A stretch of DNA of 42,856 bases from Lentisphaeria bacterium (GTDB lineage Bacteria > Verrucomicrobiota > Lentisphaeria > Victivallales > Victivallaceae), in assembly GCA_017443585.1 (NCBI GenBank), contig JAFSYV010000189.1, positions 1 to 42,856 of the forward strand. The letters run 5' to 3'. Under the pieces are notes generated by a model. It was given only the letters and a program-made list of their open reading frames with translations, was not told where the DNA came from and ran no database searches. Both the position numbers and the translations under genes were made by a program. Positions 34,331 to 42,688 of this stretch are shown in pieces; within the stretch, counting starts at the first letter, position 1, and each line of letters starts with the position of its first letter.

Positions 34331-35136
34331 TTTGTCGCCTCCTGCCACATATCCTGAAGGACACTCAGGTCCTTCACGTTCACATGGGGCCGCCCCGCCT
34401 CGGGCCAGTCCGCGTCGCAGGGAACGGGGGAGATCCACGCGGTGAAGGCCCCGGAATTCCGCCCCACGGCGATGTCGGTCCGGAGTCGGTCCCCCACCAT
34501 AAGGCACTGGTCGATGGTCACACCCCGCCGCCGGGCCGCCAGCCGGAGCATTTCCGCGTTGGGCTTGCCCAGAACGGTGAGTTTCTTCCCCGTGGCGTAT
34601 TCGATGCAGCGGGTGATGGCGCCGCAGTCGATGAGGCAGGTGGGCTTGTCGCTGGGACAAACCGGGTCGGGATGGGTGGCGAAGCCGGGGACGCCCTGCA
34701 GCAGGAGCCAGGAGCTCCGGCAGAGCTTGTTGTAGGTAACATCCCGGTCGAAGCCCAGCAGCACCGCGTCGGGGATCGTTTCGTCGTCCACGAGAGTAAA
34801 ACCCGCCTCGGTCAGGTGCTTCCCCGGCTTGGGCATGCCGAACCAGTAGAGGCTTTTTATTTCCGGATGCTCGGTTTTCAGGTAGTCGATGGCGAAATCC
34901 GTGGAGGTGTAAAAGTTTTCCGGTCCCGCGGGCACCCCCATGCGGGTCAGCTTTTCCACGTACTCCGGCGTGCTCCACGAGGAGTTGTTGGTGATGAAAG
35001 CGTAGTTCACGCCGCGGCTCTTCAGGAAATTCAGGAATGGAAGCGTACAGTCGTAGAGGTGGTCCCCCTCATAGATCGTACCGTCCATATCCAGAAAGAC
35101 CTGCCGCAGTCCGGCGAAATTTATGGCTCCCGGCAT
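34327..35136 (-). CDS. HAD-IIA family phosphatase (NagD-like)
   Basis: A 269-residue HAD hydrolase. Motif I FLDMDGTIYEG places the nucleophile Asp, motif II is ITNNSS, motif III Lys is in VLGKPNAEML, and motif IV is VGDRLRTDI. The large C2 cap between motifs II and III classes it with the NagD/phosphoglycolate phosphatases. Being first in an operon with glycerol-phosphate-type dehydrogenases, it may dephosphorylate glycerol phosphate or a related product; this is inference. GGAGG lies 8-9 bp before the ATG on the minus strand. Confidence 0.92.
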   Translation of the reverse strand: MPGAINFAGLRQVFLDMDGTIYEGDHLYDCTLPFLNFLKSRGVNYAFITNNSSWSTPEYVEKLTRMGVPAGPENFYTSTDFAIDYLKTEHPEIKSLYWFGMPKPGKHLTEAGFTLVDDETIPDAVLLGFDRDVTYNKLCRSSWLLLQGVPGFATHPDPVCPSDKPTCLIDCGAITRCIEYATGKKLTVLGKPNAEMLRLAARRRGVTIDQCLMVGDRLRTDIAVGRNSGAFTAWISPVPCDADWPEAGRPHVNVKDLSVLQDMWQEATK

Positions 35137-35171
35137 GGTGTTTCCTCCGATGTTTAGTTGGTTGTTTACTT

Positions 35172-35200
35172 AATATAAACTCCCTCTATATATTTGTCAA
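35172..35200 (-). promoter_or_regulatory. Promoter of the HAD-IIA/GlpA-like operon
   Basis: On the minus strand TTGACA (35200-35195), 17 bp, TATATT (35177-35172). A palindrome GTTTA-N7-TAAAC (35164-35180) covers the -10 box and may be an operator. Confidence 0.7.
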
Positions 35201-35275
35201 GGCCGATTTCGGTGTTCTTCGCGACTATCTTTGCCGCCGATTTCGCTTTTTTTTACATTTTTTTCGAAATTGCCC

Positions 35276-35304
35276 TTGCATTTTCCTCTTTTCCGGGCTA
35301 TATT
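35276..35304 (+). promoter_or_regulatory. Promoter of tRNA-Lys
   Basis: TTGCAT (35276-35281), 17 bp, TATATT (35299-35304), 13 bp before the tRNA. Confidence 0.75.
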
Positions 35305-35316
35305 ATGAAACGTTAA

Positions 35317-35392
35317 GCGCCCATAGCTCAGTTGGTAGAGCAAGTGACTCTTAATCACTGGGTCCTGGGTTCGAGTCCCCGTGGGCGCACCA
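35317..35392 (+). tRNA. tRNA-Lys (anticodon CUU)
   Basis: A 76-nt cloverleaf: the acceptor stem GCGCCCA pairs with TGGGCGC (35382-35388), the anticodon arm AGTGA-CTCTTAA-TCACT gives anticodon CTT, and the T arm has GGTTCGAGTCC. The discriminator is A (35389), and CCA is encoded (35390-35392). Confidence 0.97.
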
Positions 35393-35401
35393 TTTTGACA
35401 C

Positions 35402-35427
35402 AGCCATCCTTCTGGGTGGCTTTTTTA
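35402..35427 (+). terminator. Intrinsic terminator of the tRNA gene
   Basis: AGCCATCC (35402-35409), loop TTCT, GGGTGGCT (35414-35421), then a run of T (35421-35426). One pair is a G-T wobble. Confidence 0.85.
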
Positions 35428-35549
35428 TATGTCGGGTTTTCGTGCCGCAGGTCTTTGCTTACGGTCGAGTTTTGGGTGCGGCGGCCGTTTCACCGGGCAG
35501 CGCTCCGGCTTGAAGGTGCCGCATTCGGGGAGAAGGGGAGGATTTCGAG

Positions 35550-36572
35550 ATGAGTTCCGGCACCATGCGCGAGGAAACGCGGCTCTTGCTGGAGTGGTAC
35601 GCCGGAAACGGGCGGCAGCTCCCCTGGCGGGTCCGGGGCGGCGCCCATCCCGACCCCTATGCCGTGTGGGTGTCTGAGATCATGCTCCAGCAGACCACCG
35701 TTCAAACTGTTCTCCCGTATTTCGCGCGCTGGATGACCGCTTTCCCCACCCTCGAAGCTCTCGCCCGCGCCTCCCTCGACGATGTGCTCAAACTTTGGCA
35801 GGGGCTGGGTTACTACGCGAGGGCCAAAAAGATGCACGAATGCGCTCAGGTTCTCCTTCGCGATTTCGCGGGCCGGTTCCCCGATGACCGGGCCGAATTG
35901 CTGAAACTGCCCGGCATCGGCCCCTACACCGCGGCCAGCATCTGCGCCTTCGCCTTCGACAAGCCGGAAACCGTGGTGGACGGCAATGTGATCCGGGTCG
36001 TCGCCCGGCTCCGCGGCATCGAAACCGAAGTCGACCGCGGGAGCATCACCCCCCTCGCCGCCGAGCTCACTCCGGAAAAATCCGCCGCGGACTACGCTTC
36101 CGCCGTCATGGACCTGGGGGCCACCGTCTGCAGGCCCGTCGCGCCATCGTGCCTCCTGTGCCCCTGGCGGGAACTGTGCATCGCGCGCAAAAAGGGGATC
36201 CAGGAGAAGATCCCCGTGCTGAAGAAACTTGAGAAAAAGCACAAAGACGGGGCGGTCTTCGTCATCACGGATGAGTCCGGCGCCCTCTTTCTGCGCAGGC
36301 GTCCGGGGAAGGGGCTCCTTTCCGGGCTGTGGGAACTCCCCTGGAGCGAGGAGGGCACGCCCCCCTTTCCGGGGGAGTGGCGGGAAGAGCCCGGCGAAGT
36401 GCGCCACGTCTTCACCCATTTTTCCCTGACGCTGCGTTTCCGGCGGCTCCTTTCTCCGGTCCCGGCGGAGTTCGCTTCCCAGGGGCGTTTCGTCCCCGAC
36501 GCGGAGCTGGGGGAGTATCCTTTTTCCACGCTCATGCGCAAAGTGCTCCGGCAGCTCGGGCGGCAGGTGTGA
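35550..36572 (+). CDS. mutY: A/G-specific adenine DNA glycosylase
   Basis: A 340-residue repair enzyme that removes A opposite 8-oxoG. The HhH-GPD domain contains catalytic Glu43 (SEIMLQQT) and Asp144 (VVDGNVIR), the hairpin LPGIGPYTAAS, and the [4Fe-4S] site Cys194-x6-Cys201-x2-Cys204-x5-Cys210. The C-terminal NUDIX-like domain (VFVITDESGALFLRRRPGKGLLSGLWELPW) recognises 8-oxoG. Length is normal. GGGGAGG stands about 9 bp before the ATG. It follows tRNA-Lys and its terminator. Confidence 0.97.
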   Translation: MSSGTMREETRLLLEWYAGNGRQLPWRVRGGAHPDPYAVWVSEIMLQQTTVQTVLPYFARWMTAFPTLEALARASLDDVLKLWQGLGYYARAKKMHECAQVLLRDFAGRFPDDRAELLKLPGIGPYTAASICAFAFDKPETVVDGNVIRVVARLRGIETEVDRGSITPLAAELTPEKSAADYASAVMDLGATVCRPVAPSCLLCPWRELCIARKKGIQEKIPVLKKLEKKHKDGAVFVITDESGALFLRRRPGKGLLSGLWELPWSEEGTPPFPGEWREEPGEVRHVFTHFSLTLRFRRLLSPVPAEFASQGRFVPDAELGEYPFSTLMRKVLRQLGRQV

Positions 36573-36629
36573 TCTCCCTCGGGGCTTTCCGGAAGGTGCG
36601 TAAAAATGCCGTTTTTTTTGCGAAAAAAC

Positions 36630-36659
36630 TTGCAATTTCGCCCCTTTGCGGCTTATATT
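36630..36659 (+). promoter_or_regulatory. Promoter of the pseudopilin-DUF4838-GH locus
   Basis: TTGCAA (36630-36635), 18 bp, TATATT (36654-36659). Two palindromes lie over it: GCTTA-TAT-TAAGC (36651-36663) and AAGGT-AC-ACCTT (36664-36675). These could be repressor or activator sites at the start region. Confidence 0.65.
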
Positions 36660-36700
36660 AAGCAAGGTACACCTTTTCACTCGAAATTATGAGGCGCGTC

Positions 36701-37516
36701 ATGAAATTCTGCAAGATCGTGGGGAAAAGAGCGTCCTTCACGCTCATCGAACTGCTGGTGGTCATCGCCATCATCGCCATTCTGGCGGGGATGCTCCTGC
36801 CTGCGTTGCAGCAGGCCCGGAGCCGGGCCAAGGCCATCAGCTGCACCAGCAACTTCAATCAGATCGGCAAGGCCCTCGTGGCCTACATGCAGGACAACAA
36901 GGACTGCATCAACCCCTACTACAACCGGGGCAACTGGGCTGAAGGCGCCGGCTGGTCGGACGGGCTCAACAAATATTTGGGCTACACCGGGCCCTGCGCG
37001 GTCGGTGGTGCCCGCTTCAACAAGAATACCAAGGTGATGCAGCGCCATCCCCTGCTCTGTCCCGTCCGTGAAATCAATCGTCCTGAAGCTCTGACGCCGA
37101 GCAGCAACACCACGGTGGGGATCGCCGCCGTGGGCATCAACTACGCCTTCTGGAACTACGGCGGGGGAGGCAAAAAATACGCCAAGGTCAATGCCGCCAG
37201 CTTCTACCGGCCTTCCCGGAGCTGCTATGTCATGGAGGCGCGCATGGCCGACTGCACCAGCTACGTCTGGGCTACCGACAGCACCAGCCGTCCGGCCTTT
37301 CCCCACAATAACAACAATCCCGAGGACCAGCTGACCCTGCCTCAAATCGCTTCGGGCAGCGGCAGCTCCAACGTGGTCTTTCTGGACGGACACTGCGCCA
37401 TGCTGGACCGGGGCAAAGTGCCCCTGGCGGTGAGAGTCGCCAACAGCGTCAGGAAAACCTTCTGGAACTACTGCAAGAACATCGGCTCCCTGAGCCCCAT
37501 CGACGACAACTGGTGA
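36701..37516 (+). CDS. Type II secretion pseudopilin-like protein
   Basis: A 271-residue protein with a class III prepilin signal: leader [12 protein letters not shown], then [20 protein letters not shown], cleaved before Phe with Glu at +5. The -1 residue is Ser. The globular domain ends with [12 protein letters not shown], the DG of the H-x9-DG class. The upstream ATG 36689 is possible, but GAGG at 36691-36694 is the better ribosome site for ATG 36701. It precedes the DUF4838 gene by 62 bp, the same order as at 131-3308. The role is as pilus-like or secretion accessory. Confidence 0.88.
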   Translation: MKFCKIVGKRASFTLIELLVVIAIIAILAGMLLPALQQARSRAKAISCTSNFNQIGKALVAYMQDNKDCINPYYNRGNWAEGAGWSDGLNKYLGYTGPCAVGGARFNKNTKVMQRHPLLCPVREINRPEALTPSSNTTVGIAAVGINYAFWNYGGGGKKYAKVNAASFYRPSRSCYVMEARMADCTSYVWATDSTSRPAFPHNNNNPEDQLTLPQIASGSGSSNVVFLDGHCAMLDRGKVPLAVRVANSVRKTFWNYCKNIGSLSPIDDNW

Positions 37517-37578
37517 CCGACCGCCGTTCCGTCGTGAAGTCCGCAAGTCCGACATCCACAATATAAGGAAAGCATAAA

Positions 37579-40572
37579 ATGAGATCATCGCTGTTGTTCC
37601 TGCTGGCGGCCCTGCCGCTGCTGCCCCTCGGGGCCGCCCCCCAGTTCGCGCCGAAGCCGATCAGCCCCCGCTCCTGCAAGCTGGAAAAACGCACGCTCCC
37701 CCTCATGGAAAAAGGGAAGGTGAAGTTCGCCCTCTACGTGCCGAAGAACGCTCCCGCGTCGGTCAAGACGGCGGCAAAGGAGTTCGCCGCGCTCCTTTCG
37801 GAGATTTGCGGTACGCCGATCAAGCCCGTGAACGCGCTTCCCGCGGACAGGAGCCTCACCGTTCTGCGTCTGGGCGACCCCGCGCCGGCCGGAACGCTCA
37901 AGGCCGATCTTGCGAAGGTCGACCGTGACGGCTTCGTCATCATCGCCAAAGACAATCAGATCCTTATCGCGGGCGGCGACGCCCTGACGCCTTCCGTCGG
38001 CAAGGGGACCCTTTACGGCGCGTACGACTTTCTGGAGCGCTTCGCAGGCGCCCGCTTCTACTTCCCCGGCAAGCACGGAACGCTCCTCCCCCGGAAGAGC
38101 GATTGGAGCGTCCCGGCCATGACCATCTTCGACCGGCCCGATTCCCAGTACCGCCGCATCTACTGGAAAGGTCTGAACTACGGTCCGGTTTTCTGGTACG
38201 ATCCCGCCATGAAGCCGGGCCCCGCGCAGGAAACCCAGCGGAACCGTCTCCGCCTTTCCACGCTGGATCTGGTCAACTGCCACGGTCTGGCCTACATGGG
38301 CTACGTCAAGCGCTTCGGCAAGACCCACCCCGAATATTTCGCCGTGAAGGATGACGGCACCCGTGCCGACGGCTCCCTCGTCCGGGTCCCCAGCGACGCC
38401 ACCGGCCATCTCTGCTGGAGCTCCGGGATCATGGAGGAGATCTATGAGGACGCCAAGGCCGTCCTGACCGGACCCGAGGCCGTCAAGGCCCGCAACATGA
38501 CCGGCGCTTCCCGCTGGTACACCAACACCAAGCCCTTCTTCAACCTGATGCCCAACGACTCCATGGCCCGCTGCCGCTGTCCCAAGTGCGGCCCCTACTT
38601 CAAAGGGCTGGCCTGGCCCAACAATTACTCCAAGAAGGGAGCCGACTTCCTCTGGTCGAAACTGCTCCCCATCCCCCGCCGCCTGAAAAAGGAAGGGGTC
38701 CCCGGCTTCGTCACCATGATGGCCTACGACCTCTGCCGGGAAGTTCCCGACGAGCCCATTCCGGACAACGTGGTCATCCAGGTCGCCGTCTCCGGTCCGT
38801 GGAAGGAACGGAAAAAAGCCGAACAGGCCAAGGATGAAAAGAGACTTCAGGCCTGGGTCGCAAAAACCGGCTCCAAGATTTACTTGTGGAACTACACCAC
38901 CAAACTTGCGGTCCGGACCGTGCCCGCCGTGCCCAATTTCACCCCCAAGGCCATCGGCAAGTACTACAAGGATGTCTTCAAGTACAGCTTCGGAACATTC
39001 CTCGAAGCGGAATCCGACTGCTGGTTCTTCGGCCACCTGAACTTCTACGTCTTTTCCAAGGTCATGTGGGACCACACCACCGACGTGGACGCTCTGCTCG
39101 CGGAGTACCGGGAACGGATGTTCGGGGCCGGCGCCGCGCCCATGAAGGAGGTCATGGACTTGCTCGAAGATCACTGGCTCAACGACGTCATGGGCAACAC
39201 CGTGGACACCGACGCGGGCCCCGTGACCACGCCGCCTTCGGAATACAAGCTCTGGAACGTGATCTTCTCCCCCAAAGAGGTCAAGCGGATCGAGGGGCTT
39301 TTCGCCAAGGCGGAAAAACTCGCCGCCGGGGATAAGGACGCGGTCGAGCGGATCCGCATGGTCCGCCGGAGCCTCTGGGGCCCCGCCGCCGATGCCGCCG
39401 CGGCCTATTTCCGCAAGGCGGCGGCCGTGGATTACTGGCGCACTTCCGTAGGGCTCCTCAAGGAGGGCGAAAAGGTCGTCATCGACGGCAGGGGCGACGA
39501 GGAAGCGTGGAAGAACGCTCCCTCCATCGCTCTCATCCCTCTGGATCCCAAGAACACGAAGGTGGATGTGGACGTGCATACCTTCGTCAAACTTCTGGCC
39601 GACAAGGAGAACTTCTATTTCCTCTTCGACTGCCGCGAGCCCCTGACGGAAAAGATGCGCCAGACCAAACGGCCCTTCGACGACAAGGACATGTGGTCCG
39701 ACAACGCCGTGGAGATCTATCTGGATACGGAAGGGCAACGCCGCGAACACCGTCAGATCATGGTGGACAGCCGGGGCGAAGTGGCCGATCTGCGCACCAT
39801 TCCCGGCAAGCTCTTCAGCGACTGGAAGTGGAACAGCGGGGCCGAGGCCAAGACCTCCATCGTTCCCGGCAAGGGCTGGTTCGCGGAAGTCCGCGTCCCC
39901 CGGAAGGCCCTGCCGCCCGTCAAGGGGAACTCCCTCGTCGCCAACTTCACCCGCCACCGGACCATCAACGGCATGCAGGCGCATCCCTACTACGTCTGGA
40001 GCCCCTACGCCCGGACCTTCGGCGATCTGCCCAACTTCGGCGTGCTCTATCTGGGCTCCCTGCCCGAGAAGAACCTCTACTCCGACGGCGATTTCGAATT
40101 CGCCGGGACCAAGAAGGCCAGGGAGAAGGGCTCCTTCTGGTTCAACTGGGGGCCCATGCCCGCCCGTGACGAAAAGATCTTCCGCACGGCGGGTGTTTCC
40201 GTCTGCCTCGAAGGCAACACCAAGAAGAACGCCATCATCCACCGGGTGGAAAGCCTGAAGCCCAACACCACCTACCGGCTGAGTTTCTTCGTCCGGCAGG
40301 AGAACGTGAAACTGCTCCCCGGCAAGGATCCCCGCTACGGCGCGGGCTTCTACATCCGGATCGACGACGGCGTCGGCATTCCCGGTGTGCGCTCCTTCCC
40401 CAAGCCCTATTTCGGTTCCGTTCCCTGGACCCGCTGGGAGTACACCTTCAAGACCGGGCCCGTGAAGCCGGGGACCAAGTACAAGCCCTATCACCACTAC
40501 ATCCTGCGCAACGCCACCGGCAAGGTGTGGATCGACCACGCGGAACTGGTGGAAGTGCCCGACAAGAAGTAA
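37579..40572 (+). CDS. Secreted DUF4838-domain protein with CBM9-like and lectin modules
   Basis: A 997-residue protein with a signal peptide (MRSSLLFLLAALPLLPLGAA). Residues ~45-170 are the GH20/GH67-type alpha/beta module (TAAKEFAALLSEICGTPIKP). The central DUF4838 barrel (~190-600) contains FGKTHPEYFAVKD and DSMARCRCPKCGPYF with the Cys cluster. Residues ~640-810 are a CBM9/DOMON-like domain (VIDGRGDEEAWKNAP; MWSDNAVEIYLDT), and ~820-990 a jelly-roll. AAGGAAAGCATAAA precedes the ATG. The stop TAA overlaps the next start (TAATG), so the GH39-like enzyme is coupled. Architecture matches the protein at 17.6 kb. Confidence 0.87.
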   Translation: MRSSLLFLLAALPLLPLGAAPQFAPKPISPRSCKLEKRTLPLMEKGKVKFALYVPKNAPASVKTAAKEFAALLSEICGTPIKPVNALPADRSLTVLRLGDPAPAGTLKADLAKVDRDGFVIIAKDNQILIAGGDALTPSVGKGTLYGAYDFLERFAGARFYFPGKHGTLLPRKSDWSVPAMTIFDRPDSQYRRIYWKGLNYGPVFWYDPAMKPGPAQETQRNRLRLSTLDLVNCHGLAYMGYVKRFGKTHPEYFAVKDDGTRADGSLVRVPSDATGHLCWSSGIMEEIYEDAKAVLTGPEAVKARNMTGASRWYTNTKPFFNLMPNDSMARCRCPKCGPYFKGLAWPNNYSKKGADFLWSKLLPIPRRLKKEGVPGFVTMMAYDLCREVPDEPIPDNVVIQVAVSGPWKERKKAEQAKDEKRLQAWVAKTGSKIYLWNYTTKLAVRTVPAVPNFTPKAIGKYYKDVFKYSFGTFLEAESDCWFFGHLNFYVFSKVMWDHTTDVDALLAEYRERMFGAGAAPMKEVMDLLEDHWLNDVMGNTVDTDAGPVTTPPSEYKLWNVIFSPKEVKRIEGLFAKAEKLAAGDKDAVERIRMVRRSLWGPAADAAAAYFRKAAAVDYWRTSVGLLKEGEKVVIDGRGDEEAWKNAPSIALIPLDPKNTKVDVDVHTFVKLLADKENFYFLFDCREPLTEKMRQTKRPFDDKDMWSDNAVEIYLDTEGQRREHRQIMVDSRGEVADLRTIPGKLFSDWKWNSGAEAKTSIVPGKGWFAEVRVPRKALPPVKGNSLVANFTRHRTINGMQAHPYYVWSPYARTFGDLPNFGVLYLGSLPEKNLYSDGDFEFAGTKKAREKGSFWFNWGPMPARDEKIFRTAGVSVCLEGNTKKNAIIHRVESLKPNTTYRLSFFVRQENVKLLPGKDPRYGAGFYIRIDDGVGIPGVRSFPKPYFGSVPWTRWEYTFKTGPVKPGTKYKPYHHYILRNATGKVWIDHAELVEVPDKK

Positions 40573-42050
40573 TGACCGAGGCGGAAAAAACTGCCGGAGA
40601 GGCTTTTCCCCCGCTTTCCCGGCGGTTCCCTGAGGCGGCCCTCGCTCCCGCGGGGAATTTGCGGATAACGTCCGGCGGGGAAAAGGCGTCCCGCCTTTCC
40701 ATCGGCTGCGAGACCTTGGACCGGGACTACTGGGATTTCGACCGGGGGTTCCCTGTGCTCGCGGAGCTTTCCCCCGGCTGGGCGCGGATCCAATCCGGCT
40801 GGGCCAAGTGCGAAAAGAGCCCCGGCGTTTACGATTTCGCGTGGCTGGACCATGTGGCCGAGGGGCTTCTTTCCATCGGCATCCGCCCGTGGATGTGCGT
40901 CTGCTTCGGCAATCCCGTCTACTACGGTGAAGGGACGTGGATCCGCACCTGCCCCATGACGCTGGGCCCCGAAGTTTCCGCCGCCTGGGAGCGCTATCTG
41001 GAAAAGCTCGCCGCCCATTACCGGGGCCGGGTCGATCACTTCGAGATCTGGAACGAACCCGACCTCGGCTGGAGAGAGGCGCAGCTTGACGGAAAATATC
41101 TTTACGCCGAGTTCGTGAAACTTTCGTCGCGCGCCCTGCGGCGGGGAAATCCCGATGCCTTCATCATCGGCGGCTCCATGGCCTGCGGCCCCCGGAACAC
41201 GACGCGCTACGGCGGTTTCGCGCTGGCGGACCTCTTTTTCGGCTCCGGCGTCGGGGAGTATATAAACGCCTACAGCTGTCACGCCTACGACGTCTTCCCC
41301 GAACTGGTGCAAGCTCCGGAAGAAGAAGCTTTCCGCCGGGTGCTCAAGCGTCACAATCTGGAGCACCTGCCCCGCTGGCAGGGGGAGGGGGGCTGTCCCG
41401 CCGCGTGGCAGAAGGACAACGCCCTTTCCAAGCACCCCTGGAACGAGGCCAAGCAGGCCCGCCATCTGCTCCGGAACATCCTCTGCGACCTGCGGGGCGG
41501 GGCGGAAATTTCCTCCTACTTCATGCTTTCGGACTTCACCTACCGCTACGACGACGGGACTTTGGGGCCCTGCCACTACGGACTGCTGGTCCATCCGGAT
41601 TACCGGAAACGGCCCTCGTTCTACGCTTTCCAGAGCCTCTGCCGCCTCTTCGCGGGGCGGATAGAACTCAATGACGAACTGCTCTTTTCGCTTCACAAGA
41701 CCGACGATCAGCGAAGCAGGATCACCATCGAGGAAAGCGCGGGCATCGACGCGCTGCGGGTGTCGATCCAGCGCTTCTGTTTCGTCAACGGCGGTACGCC
41801 CCTGCTGGCCTGGCACCGGCCCGTGAATCCTCACGTGCCGGAAAAGATGTTCCTCAACACCATGCTCATCGAGGGGAAGGACGCGGAAGGTTTCCTCGAC
41901 CCGCTGCTGCTGGATCCCGTGACCCAGACCCTGTGGCGGCCGCAGAAGGTCCGGTGCGAGGAAAAGTGGGGCGCTTCCCGCGTCCGCATCGACGATCTGC
42001 CCGTGGAAGAGTACCCCCTCTTCCTCGCCCCCGCTTCGTTTTTCAGCTGA
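40572..42050 (+). CDS. GH-A clan glycoside hydrolase (GH39-like)
   Basis: A 492-residue cytoplasmic TIM-barrel enzyme. HFEIWNEPDLGW supplies the acid/base Glu162, and RWQGEGGCPA the nucleophile Glu272, at the ends of strands 4 and 7 as in clan GH-A. The rest resembles GH39/GH5-like proteins; the substrate cannot be fixed. No signal peptide is present. The ATG at 40572 overlaps the last base of the DUF4838 stop, which argues against the frame start at 40527. Cytoplasmic location fits breakdown of oligosaccharides after uptake. Confidence 0.82.
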   Translation: MTEAEKTAGEAFPPLSRRFPEAALAPAGNLRITSGGEKASRLSIGCETLDRDYWDFDRGFPVLAELSPGWARIQSGWAKCEKSPGVYDFAWLDHVAEGLLSIGIRPWMCVCFGNPVYYGEGTWIRTCPMTLGPEVSAAWERYLEKLAAHYRGRVDHFEIWNEPDLGWREAQLDGKYLYAEFVKLSSRALRRGNPDAFIIGGSMACGPRNTTRYGGFALADLFFGSGVGEYINAYSCHAYDVFPELVQAPEEEAFRRVLKRHNLEHLPRWQGEGGCPAAWQKDNALSKHPWNEAKQARHLLRNILCDLRGGAEISSYFMLSDFTYRYDDGTLGPCHYGLLVHPDYRKRPSFYAFQSLCRLFAGRIELNDELLFSLHKTDDQRSRITIEESAGIDALRVSIQRFCFVNGGTPLLAWHRPVNPHVPEKMFLNTMLIEGKDAEGFLDPLLLDPVTQTLWRPQKVRCEEKWGASRVRIDDLPVEEYPLFLAPASFFS

Positions 42051-42074
42051 GCCCTGTTTGCCGAGCCGCAGGCA

Positions 42075-42490
42075 CTATGAATACTATGAATACTGCCCCC
42101 GGCATCGAGGCAATTTGGCGATAGCGGCCGGGCCACAGACTAAAACATTGCCAAGCGCAAAGAAAGCGCCGCGGGCGCTCGGCATGACCGCCGGGCCGGT
42201 TGCCGGTCTGCGGGCGAGACGCTGAGTGTCGCGCGCCGCGCGTACCGGGCGGCGGTGTGCTGCCTCCCGCGTCTGTTTGCGAGCCGCGGCACCTCGAGAG
42301 CGAAGCGACAGGCACCGCGTAGAGTCGAGGCCGACGTTCGGCCCCCCCCGCACCCCACACGCCAAAAACGTTTGCAGAGCGCCACGTCGATCATAAAAAC
42401 GCTTTGCACGAGACAAAAAACACCCTTGCACGATACAAAAACACCCTTGCACGGCCGACGCAGTATTCATAGTATTCATAGTATTCATAG
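42075..42490 (-). mobile_element. MITE-like composite repeat, full copy with terminal inverted repeats
   Basis: A 416-bp gene-free element bounded by a perfect 22-bp inverted repeat. The left end (42075-42096) has two CTATGAATA units then CTGC, and the right end (42460-42481) GCAG plus two TATTCATAG units, with a third unit to 42490. The interior reads, on the minus strand: a 21-22 bp tandem repeat (TTGCACG-A/T-rich-CACCC, 42404-42446 plus a remnant), CCGAACGTCGGCCTCGA, a GCCGCGGCTCGCAAACAGACGCGG block, the block shared with 30399-30512, and the tail. It has no transposase ORF. The structure suggests a non-autonomous mobile or regulatory repeat. Confidence 0.6.
42404..42453 (+). repeat. Short tandem repeat inside the element
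   Basis: Units beginning TTGCACG at 42404, 42426 and 42447, separated by 22 and 21 bp, of the form TTGCACGAKACAAAAACACCC. The third unit is truncated. Confidence 0.8.
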
Positions 42491-42532
42491 TTTGAGTTGG
42501 CTCATTTTTCTCGCTCTCCCGCCTTTTTTCTC

Positions 42533-42560
42533 TTGATTTCCCGCCGAAAAAGCGTATTGT
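42533..42560 (+). promoter_or_regulatory. Possible promoter of the terminal gene
   Basis: TTGATT (42533-42538), 16 bp, TATTGT (42555-42560). A start 6-7 bp later would cut off the 5' strand of the leader's closing helix, so either this promoter or that helix is misassigned. Confidence 0.3.
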
Positions 42561-42654
42561 GTTCCGGTAGAGGAGAGACTGCGGAAGGAGTGCGCCAAAG
42601 AAAGGAGGCGAAAAGGCCCTCTTTGCGCGGTAAAAAGGCCGGAACCCTTCCGGC
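42561..42654 (+). promoter_or_regulatory. Structured leader resembling a single glycine aptamer (candidate riboswitch)
   Basis: Seen: GTTCCGG (42561-42567) pairs with CCGGAAC (42639-42645), closing a domain that contains GAGGAGAGA, then CGCC-AAAGA, a hairpin closed by AAAGA/TCTTT, then GCGGTAAAAAGG directly before the closing strand. These blocks and their order match the glycine riboswitch core as I recall it (GGAGAGA, CACCGAAGA, TCTTTCAGGTAAAAAGG). The CCGGAA strand can alternatively form GCCGGAA-CCC-TTCCGGC (42638-42654), a typical switch. The P2 helix is weak (about 5 bp with one mismatch). The target is not a usual glycine-regulated gene. Confidence 0.45.
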
Positions 42655-42688
42655 AGTGTGAAAACAACGGAAAAGAGGAGAAAAAAAC

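Noticed and set aside
37585-40539. 984-residue minus-strand frame opposite the third DUF4838 gene
   Set aside because: Same reason: composition-driven shadow of a recognisable secreted protein.
42404-42490. CRISPR-like array
   Set aside because: Units are 9 or 21-22 bp, adjacent without variable spacers, and no cas gene is present.
42561-42688. preQ1 riboswitch, as expected for a queD-like gene
   Set aside because: The short stem followed by an A-rich pseudoknot tail typical of preQ1-I is not visible; the blocks fit a glycine core better.
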